From: Heterostelium multicystogenum | Taxonomy: Eukaryota > Evosea > Eumycetozoa > Acytosteliales > Acytosteliaceae | Assembly: GCA_003667245.1 (NCBI GenBank) | Contig: RCNN01000290.1 | Location: 1-40,633, forward strand | Length of the DNA stretch: 40,633 nucleotides | Direction: 5' to 3' | Shown here: positions 34,130 through 40,633 of the stretch, piece after piece | How the letters are laid out: each line of letters begins with the position of its first letter | Numbering within the stretch: position 1 is the stretch's first letter | Notes under the pieces: generated by a model | Told to the model about the DNA's origin: nothing | Database searches by the model: none | Seen by the model: only the letters and a program-made list of their open reading frames with translations | Made by a program: the position numbers and the translations under genes

Positions 34130-34992
34130 ATGGTAAGTAACTAAATAGTTATTATCACATTTAAACCTGGAAGTTTCACTAATATATATATATTATGTTA
34201 TGTTATCATAGGCAACAGAGTTGAATTATCAAATTTCTCATTACCAGAGTTGAAGTCCAACGATTCACAGTTTCAATCACATAGATATTCTCATCCTGTT
34301 GAAAGCATACAATTAAATGTATATATTACAATGAAATCATCAATCAAATAATCTACTATTGAAAATGAGGAGTCGAGAAGAAGTACAACATTTGCAATTG
34401 CGATTATTGATTCGTCGAACATACGTTCATTCACAAAGATCATAGTTTTAAGAGAGTATACACGTTTTCAGATTCAACATGCGATATAATCATTTGGGTT
34501 TAACTAGTTGGTGAATCAATCTTCTCGATAATCATTTATTTAGCTTTGATTTTATTGATTGGTTCACTTTTTATATTAAAATACCTAGGAATGTATGTAT
34601 CAACTAACTAACCAAATTATGCTTTATAGCAAGAGAGTGTAGATAACAGATTAAAGAACTTTGCAATTTCAAATGTTTTTTGGACAACAAATGACTATGC
34701 ACAACGAAATTGAAAAGCAAATCTATTCACAATTCCGTAGATTACCAACTCTTCCAAGTTCAATGGTTGCTTTGGAAAGTGTTCTTGGTTTAGATGAAGA
34801 TTTCGAATTTGAAGATTACTTAAATGGTAACACCACATGTTAAACTGGAGATACTCGTCAACTATACTAACTTTATATACTATTAACTAATCATTTTAGA
34901 CCCATTGATGTCAGAGAAGCCAAATGCCATCTTTACACGATGCTATGGAGATTAGATTGGGAATGACCAACCCAAGCATTCTTAAATTTTAA
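34130..34992 (+). CDS. pomp: Proteasome maturation protein POMP/UMP1
   Basis: This chaperone assists 20S proteasome half-mer joining and is the proteasome's first substrate. The start codon is alone in exon 1 (ATG|GTAAGT, 34130-34132). Exon 2 (from 34212) reads [33 protein letters not shown], with the HPxE block typical of UMP1. After an intron (about 34318-34629) come [65 protein letters not shown], which match the conserved UMP1 core (RLPxLPSSxxxLxxLxGxDExxxFEDxLN). After an intron at about 34829-34899 come DPLMSEKP and [20 protein letters not shown] then KF, stop at 34990-34992. Shifts include an extra T in T6 at about 34676. Confidence 0.85.
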
Positions 34993-35146
34993 TTAACAGG
35001 TTTACAGTAACAATAACAGCAGTAACATGATCAAAGTTACATGTAATTACAACAATAAATTTATAATTGTACAAAAATAGAACAACAAGTAATGAATTAT
35101 TATAAATAATAAAGCTTTATTATAACTACAGCCAAAAATTAGTTAA

Positions 35147-36751
35147 TTATTGCCCAAAGTTAAAATGTAAATGTGTATCCACCCTGTTGTTGTTGATGGT
35201 GACCACCATGATGACCACCATGACCTGGAAAAACCGAAACCAAATGGGAAACCTTGTTGTTGGTGGAATCCTTGACCACCTCCACCTCCATTCATATCTT
35301 CACCACGGTCATAACGCTCACGCTTCTCGGGATCGGAAAGGACTTCATATGCTTCAGTGATGTCCATATACTTCTTTTGAGCTTCTTCGGGTGGAATTGA
35401 CTGGTCGACCTTGTCTGGATGGAATTGGATGGAGAGACGCTTGAACTGCTTTTTTGATCTCACGCTCATTGGCCGACTTGTCAAGTCCCAAGATCTTATA
35501 GTAGTCCTTAACGACTTGCTTGTTTTTTGCTTCATTTGTGCACGTCTAATTCCGTCGTGGATGGCACCGTCGTTGGGACGCAGTTGACTGGCCTTTTGGA
35601 AGTCGGAGAGTGCTTTGTCATAGTCGTCCAAGAACATATATGCTTCACCACGATTGAGATAGGCGTCAGCCGATTCCTCAATTGAAATTAACTTGGTACA
35701 GGCGGCTACTGCGTCGTGTCCCTTCTTATTCTTGAGCAATGCCTTACACTTGAGGAGGTAAAGTGGTCCTGCATGAGTAGCTGAAGATGATTCAATCTTG
35801 AGGGCTGCTTCGATTTCCTTTAATGTGTCGTCGAATCTATTTTTGTCCAAAATATTCTTTAGCATTGTTGGATGCTTTATCAAATGTGGTATAGTCCTTC
35901 AATTGCTGTTTCAAAGGCTCGTTATCTGGATCAAACTTGAGACCGTCGTTGAGATATTTGATGGCGGCCTCCTTCTCTCCAAGTGAGAAGAATGCTTTTC
36001 CACGCCAGTAGAATGCATTTACATTGGAACCTTCTGATTTGAGAATCGATGTAGTATCTTCAATTGTACGTTTAAAGTCACCAGTATAGTAGGCGGCCTC
36101 AGCACGCATCAGTTTCATCTCTTTGATTTCGCTTGTGGTCGACAAAATACTATTGAGAATTGGGAGTGCATCTTGATATCGCTTTGATTTCATCAGTGAT
36201 CTTGCCTCCTCCATCTGCTTGGTGACACGATCGATAAGTTCAAGTTGTTTCTTTGCTTCGCTGTTGCTAGGTTTTGCCTTCAAGACTGCGGCGTAGTCCT
36301 CACGTGCCTGTTCGAAACGACCCATTGAAGTGAGGATCTTAGCACGCTTGATTTTGGCGTGGATATTACCTGGATTGTATTGGAGTGCTCTATTTACATC
36401 GGACAATGCAAGTGTATTCTTGCTACGTGACTGGTAGATACCGGCACGCTTAAACAAAACATTGATCAATGTTGGGATATCTTCCTCCGTGGCATCACCA
36501 ATCTTGTCAATGACACTTGAATATTTATCGATCGATGATTCAAATCTACTCTGTTTAAATAACTCATCTCCTTCTTTTATAAGATTTTCAAATATCTAAA
36601 TTTACATTGATCACCAATTATAAATGTTATTATTAAATCATGATAATTATACATATGGAATCAAACGAATCATACCTTTTGATACTGAATTGACACCTGC
36701 AATGATGCATGTGAAAGTGAATAATATAAATAATAAAATTGATTGATTCAT
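35147..36751 (-). CDS. dnajc3: DNAJC3/p58IPK-like ER co-chaperone (TPR + J domain)
   Basis: This is a predicted ER-lumenal Hsp40 that binds unfolded proteins through TPRs and activates BiP. Start ATG 36749-36751 with a signal peptide, MNQSILLFILFTFTCIIAGV, and an intron at about 36598-36674. TPR helices run from IFENLIKEGDELFKQSRFES through NTLALSDVNRALQYNPGNIH, AKIKRAKILTSMGRFEQARE, LMKSKRYQDALPILNSILS, AFYWRGKAFFSLGEKEAAIK to DDYDKALSDFQKASQLRPND. The J domain (about 35290-35500) reads QFKRLSIQFHPDKVDQS (HPD motif present), YMDITEAYEVLSDPEKRERY. The C-terminus is Gly/His/Gln-rich and ends TFTFNFGQ at 35147-35149; no KDEL-type retention signal is present. Shifts lie at about 35210-35225, 35440, 35520 and 35860. 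The alternative DNAJC7 lacks a signal peptide, which favours DNAJC3. Confidence 0.88.
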
Positions 36752-37320
36752 TTTAAAATTCTACTATTTATTGTTGAAATGATTAACTACTGTTGTATTG
36801 TATGTCAATGCCACAATTGTCTCTGAAATTATTGATATTCATTCAAATGATGACAAGATAAGATTGATTTGTATTGTATTCCTGATTCTACTAATTTAGC
36901 GTATAAACTGATTTGGATAGGAAGTAATGAATATAATATGATCGATCCTGTTTACTACTACTACTATACAATATAACTAATGATTGAAAACTATACAAAC
37001 ATATAAAAAAACAATAGCAAAAAGATATTATTTAAAAATAACTATTCCCTAAACATGAATGTTCACGCTTTAATAATGCATAAATGAGTACTGGGGTAAT
37101 AATAATTTTTAGTGACTCAGTAAATTGCTTCGTCATCTACCCCAAGTAACGTTAATTTAATAATAACATTGCAAAAAACATCACACCACGACCCAAATTA
37201 AATTAAATTAAAAATGAATTCAATCCAAAATGCCAAAAAAACGAACGAATGCTTTTTTGTGTGAAGTTTGCTTAATGAATGACAGAATTAGATATTATAT
37301 GATATATTAATAATAAGAAG
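36752..37320. other. Divergent promoter spacer, with an inverted repeat
   Basis: This AT-rich spacer lies between dnajc3 (minus) and nom1 (plus). It includes an inverted repeat at 37089-37148 described separately, and an AATTA-type repeat at 37196-37212. No gene is seen apart from a possible small RNA. Confidence 0.5.
37089..37148. repeat. Inverted repeat, possible small RNA hairpin
   Basis: TACTGGGGTA at 37089-37098 pairs with TACCCCAAGTA at 37138-37148, leaving a central part of about 39 nt. In minus the centre has GATGACGAAGC and ACTGAGT, which vaguely recall C and D boxes of a snoRNA. A terminal stem of about 10 bp fits a small RNA, but the boxes are imperfect and spacing from the D-like box to the stem is long. 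Confidence 0.35.
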
Positions 37321-40294
37321 ATGAAGCCAAACGGAAATAGATTTAATAGTAATAATAGTAATAATAGGAAGGGAAGCACTGGAAATCATCCACAGCTGCC
37401 AAGAGCTTTGACATATGGAAATCAATAATAGTGCAAAGAGGATGACGGTGAAGATGATAGACATTATGTTGTGAGAAAAGGAAAGAATAGAAAGCAAGAA
37501 AGACAAAAGAAGAAGGATGAGAAGAAAAAGAGAAGACAACACTACCACCAGGTTAGAGAGGAGCGTTTGATGAATCCCGAAAAGCTAAAGAGAATCAAGC
37601 TCGAGAAGGAAGAACGCATCAAACAGGAGAAGGCTGAGAAGCAAAGAGAGAAAGAGTTGAGAGAAGAAAGAGAAACAGAAGAGAGGAGAAGAGAAATCAA
37701 CAGATGCAGGCAAATATGGCAAAGCTGTCTGATGCAGAGAGAAAACGTATCTTTTTGAAGTCAATAGGAGGCAAGGAAAGTGATTTCTTGTCGGGTGAAG
37801 ACAAGGAGATCAGCTATCTCGAGGCGAAGCTAGGTCTGAAAAAGAAGAAGAAGGAATTGCCATCTTCGTTTAAGGAGGATGGTTTGGATATATTGTTTAA
37901 ACCAGTCAAGAGACAACAACATATTGAATCAGATGAAGATGAGGATAGAGATGGTGATAACCAAGACGATGATTATGATGATGATCAGGTCGAAGAAGAA
38001 GACGAGTATGGCAATTCAAACTCTGATAAGCTAATGGATGAGTTGGAGGATGCTTTGGATGATATAGGCGCTGATCCAGGCTCAGACGAAGACGAAGAGT
38101 ATGAAACTGATCCAGAGGACCAAGTTGAAATGTTAGAGGATCTAGAGTATGATGATGAAGATGAGGATGATTTGGACGAAGAAGAAATAGAGGAAGGCTC
38201 AGATGAGGATGATGATGTAGATATGATGGATGAAGACGAGGATGAAGAAGAGATTAAATTAGTAAGGCAAGCTAAAAGAGAAAAAGATCGAGACAAAGGA
38301 GGACATCTATGGAAGAGTTATAAATGCAAAAACTGGTGAAATTATTAAAGACAATAAGGGTGTTGGAAGTGAAGGTTTGGGTAAATATGTGCCACCTCAT
38401 CTCAGGAATGCAGTTGATGCAAGTAGCAACAATAAAAACTACCTGCAACAGCAACATCCACAACCTCAGATGCAATTGAGCCAAGATGACCTCAATCTAA
38501 AGAGAAACTCAATGGTTTGTTCAAACAGATTGGCAACAAACAACTTCCATTCAATCTACAAACGATATTGTACAGTTATTTAATGATAAACCCAGAAATA
38601 GTATGTTGAGTTTATAATATAACAAGAGACACTCATTTATATTAACTTTTTATTTAATATAGTTCTAAAGCATTTGATTACAGAGCTATTGTTAAACAAC
38701 TGTACATCAAGTGAACAGTTGATTCATTCTATTATTCACGCCAATACAGCTTTGATTGCAGCTATTCATTGCGGAATTGGAACTGACAATTGGTGGCTAT
38801 TTCATTGAGGAGCTGTATAAGAAGTATAAAGAGGCATACTCCAGTTCGAACTCCATCAATGTAACCTCAAATCTTTTTGCTAACCATTATTCATCTTTAT
38901 AATTTCCAAGTAAGTAGTTGTGTTTTATTAAGTTAGTTGTTGATACGAATAGCTAACTTAAACTTATCTTTTATTACGTAGGGTTTTGAGCAGTGTCATC
39001 ATTGTTGACCTGGCCAAAGTATTTATAGAATCATTTAGCGAAGACGACATTCAGTTGCTATTGCTATTAATTCAAAGTAAGTATTTGGATCATCAATTTA
39101 GATATATTAATAGGTCCAATTGTATATTAATGTCAATAATAGATGCTGGCTATCAATTAAGAGGTGAAGACCCAACTGCTTTGAAAAGATCTTATTCTTC
39201 TGGTGACAAAGAGACAATCCGAGACAAAGAATGAACATTCTAGTGAGAGAGTGTAGTTACAAAATTGAGCTTTATGATGGAGACAATCACCAATCTAAAG
39301 AATAACAAAGTAAAGAACACTAAGCTTATAGAAACTGTCTCAACCCTAAAGAAAGCGATTAGATCATTATTAAAGTCTACTGAAACATCACTATCATCCA
39401 ACACTCTTAGAATCTCATTGAAGGATCTTGATTCAATTGACTCCACAGGAAGATGGTGGCTCGTTGGTTCTTCATGGGCTGGACGTGTTGATAAGAATGG
39501 TGTTATCAACTTTGGTGGATCAAATGGTGGACAACCAATGACACAATCAGCAGTCATTGCACAGGCTACCGCTGGTTCACCGACGAACTGATGAAATCTG
39601 CTGTAGCAAATCGTATGACAACACCTCTACAGAAGACATTGTTCTGCACAATTATGTCAGCCGACGACTACATCGACGCATTCGAAAGAATCAATGCAGC
39701 TGCAACTCAAAGATAAGCAGGACCGTGAGGTTATCAACATCATCCTCCACTGCTGTCTCAAAGAGAAGAAGTTTAACCCATACTATTTCCATTTACTCCA
39801 AAGACTGACATCACATGAAGATAACATTAGATTTACACTTCAATATTGCACTCTGGGATAAGCTAAAGGAGATTCCCAACAGCCAAGTCTCCTCGATCGT
39901 AGTCTTGGCAAGCTTGGTTCTCAAAGTTAATCGAAACCCATATATTCTCACTTACATTGCTGCGTGTTGTAAGTCTCGAGCCGTCCTTGATCCAAAGTCG
40001 ATTGTATTCTACAGACTGCTATTCACCAATATTCTAATGCTCGAATCGGAGCGTGAAAACAGTGGATATCTTTGAGCGTCTCTCACTGATCCAAGACGAG
40101 AACAGAAGATCTAAGAAGAAAGAAGAATCAAGTTCAGAACATTGAAACTCTTAAGAAAGGAATATCTGCATTTCTTCTTGCACGGACTGATCTCACCAAA
40201 CACCGAGATAACAGACCAGGTTCAACAGCTAAAAACAGAGAGTCAAATGGTGAAGCCACTATTGAAATCAGATATCAACTTAAACTTCCTATAG
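37321..40294 (+). CDS. nom1: NOM1/SGD1-like nucleolar MIF4G and MA3 protein
   Basis: This is a predicted nucleolar factor for 18S rRNA/40S assembly. Start ATG 37321 (MKPNGNRFNSNNSNNRKGST). The N-terminal part is Lys/Arg/Glu-rich (RKGKNRKQERQKKKDEKKKR). Next come LSDAERKRIFLKSIGGKESD, FLSGEDKEISYLEAKLGLKK and a long acidic block (about 37925-38255; DEEEIEEGSDEDDDVDMMDE). A MIF4G domain starts at KYVPPHLRNAVDA (38380), with YFIEELYKKYKEAYSSSNSI, DLAKVFIESFSEDDIQLLL, AGYQLRGEDPTALK, FMMETITNLKNNKVKN. The MA3 part (about 39580-40080) reads ANRMTTPLQKTLFCTIMSAD, DYIDAFERI, FNPYYFHLLQRLTSHEDNIR, FTLQYCTL. The tail is SPNTEITDQVQQLKTESQMV and DINLNFL, stop at 40292-40294. Short introns lie at about 38600-38660, 38908-38981 and 39076-39141. 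Many single-base shifts occur. Confidence 0.85.
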
Positions 40295-40484
40295 AATGTT
40301 CAGCTGACAATAAATACAACTCATTATTATTTGTTAGTTGTGTAATATATATACCGGTCAATCAACAATCTATACCCTGTTACTTTTGACCGCAAGTTGC
40401 TTTTATTATGTACAATTAATATATCTTTATCTATTTTAAATTATATTATATTATATTATTCGTCATCTTTCATCGTCTGATCCA
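40295..40484. other. Convergent 3' spacer
   Basis: This short AT-rich spacer lies between the nom1 stop and the stop of a minus-strand gene. It has an ATATT-type repeat at about 40440-40460. No gene is seen. Confidence 0.6.
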
Positions 40485-40633
40485 TTACTGCGCAAACAAT
40501 GAAGATGATTTTGTTTCTGTTTCTTTTGTCGCTTTCAGTTTCTTATCTTGTTCATTCGATGCTGCCGTTGTTGCTTGTTTTGAGTCATTTACTTCATTGA
40601 TTGATCTCTTTTTATCATTACCGTTGACAGCCT
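40485..40633 (-). CDS. C-terminal end of a truncated gene, Lys/Ser/Thr-rich
   Basis: This open minus frame runs from the window edge to TAA at 40485-40487. It reads AVNGNDKKRSINEVNDSKQA, TTAASNEQDKKLKATKETET, KSSSLFAQ. The segment is charged and low-complexity with a basic KKR, as in disordered tails of nuclear proteins. The rest of the gene lies beyond the window, so no function can be given. Confidence 0.6.
   Translation of the reverse strand, partial: AVNGNDKKRSINEVNDSKQATTAASNEQDKKLKATKETETKSSSLFAQ

Noticed and set aside
37985..38296. Poly-Ser open frame on minus
   Set aside because: It is the antisense of the GAA/GAT-rich acidic block of nom1.
1..40633. tRNA genes, CRISPR arrays, transposon termini
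   Set aside because: A read-through found no convincing tRNA B-box with a matching cloverleaf, no spaced direct repeats and no long terminal repeats.

Overview
The window looks like nuclear DNA of a dictyostelid social amoeba (Amoebozoa). Exons are moderately AT-rich and sit between very AT-rich spacers. Introns are short (about 60-320 nt) and start mostly GTAAGT or GTATGT. Coding regions carry Asn, Gln, Thr and Ser runs. One gene is the triple-CH RhoGEF known as Trix (GxcB) in Dictyostelium. The coding GC seems higher than in D. discoideum, so another dictyostelid lineage is likelier; that is inference. Nothing looks bacterial, viral or transposon-derived.

Almost every gene, including strictly conserved ones (ribosomal protein SA, POMP, PIG-W), is broken by single-base shifts, often in short homopolymers (CCC, GGG, TTTTTT) or in a (CTAT)n run. 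I read these as sequence or assembly errors, not pseudogenes. Gene spans below therefore run across several frames, and exon edges are approximate.

Layout: 1-170, fragment of a minus-strand gene. 289-4315 (-), CH-domain RasGEF. 6197-7899 (+), membrane-anchored alpha/beta hydrolase with a His-rich tail. 8060-8600 (-), small tail-anchored protein. 10981-12150 (+), response-regulator protein. 12485-13520 (-), eIF4A-like single-RecA pseudo-helicase. 14490-17852 (+), GxcB/Trix. 17914-19754 (-), MFSD6-like transporter. 19805-20139 (-), small two-helix membrane protein. 20663-21925 (-), purple acid phosphatase. 22196-22641 (-), broken unknown gene. 22886-23627 (-), RpsA. 24125-25071 (-), ECH1-like dienoyl-CoA isomerase. 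25313-27211 (-), probable mitochondrial membrane protein. 27383-28573 (+), CCDC97-like. 28607-30299 (-), PIG-W/GWT1. 30478-32554 (-), acyl-CoA oxidase ending in SKL. 32849-33247 (-), unknown hidden gene. 33400-33920 (+), unknown. 34130-34992 (+), POMP/UMP1. 35147-36751 (-), DNAJC3/p58IPK-like. 37321-40294 (+), NOM1/SGD1. 40485-40633 (-), 3' end of another gene.

The genes form no operon, but themes recur. There are two CH-domain exchange factors for Ras and Rho GTPases within 15 kb. There are two fatty-acid oxidation enzymes, acyl-CoA oxidase and ECH1, the first with a clear peroxisomal signal. There are several proteostasis or RNA factors (POMP, DNAJC3, NOM1, CCDC97, RpsA). The most unusual items are the eIF4A-like protein that has lost its ATPase motifs and second RecA domain, and the hydrolase whose catalytic His appears replaced and which ends in HGHSHGG repeats.
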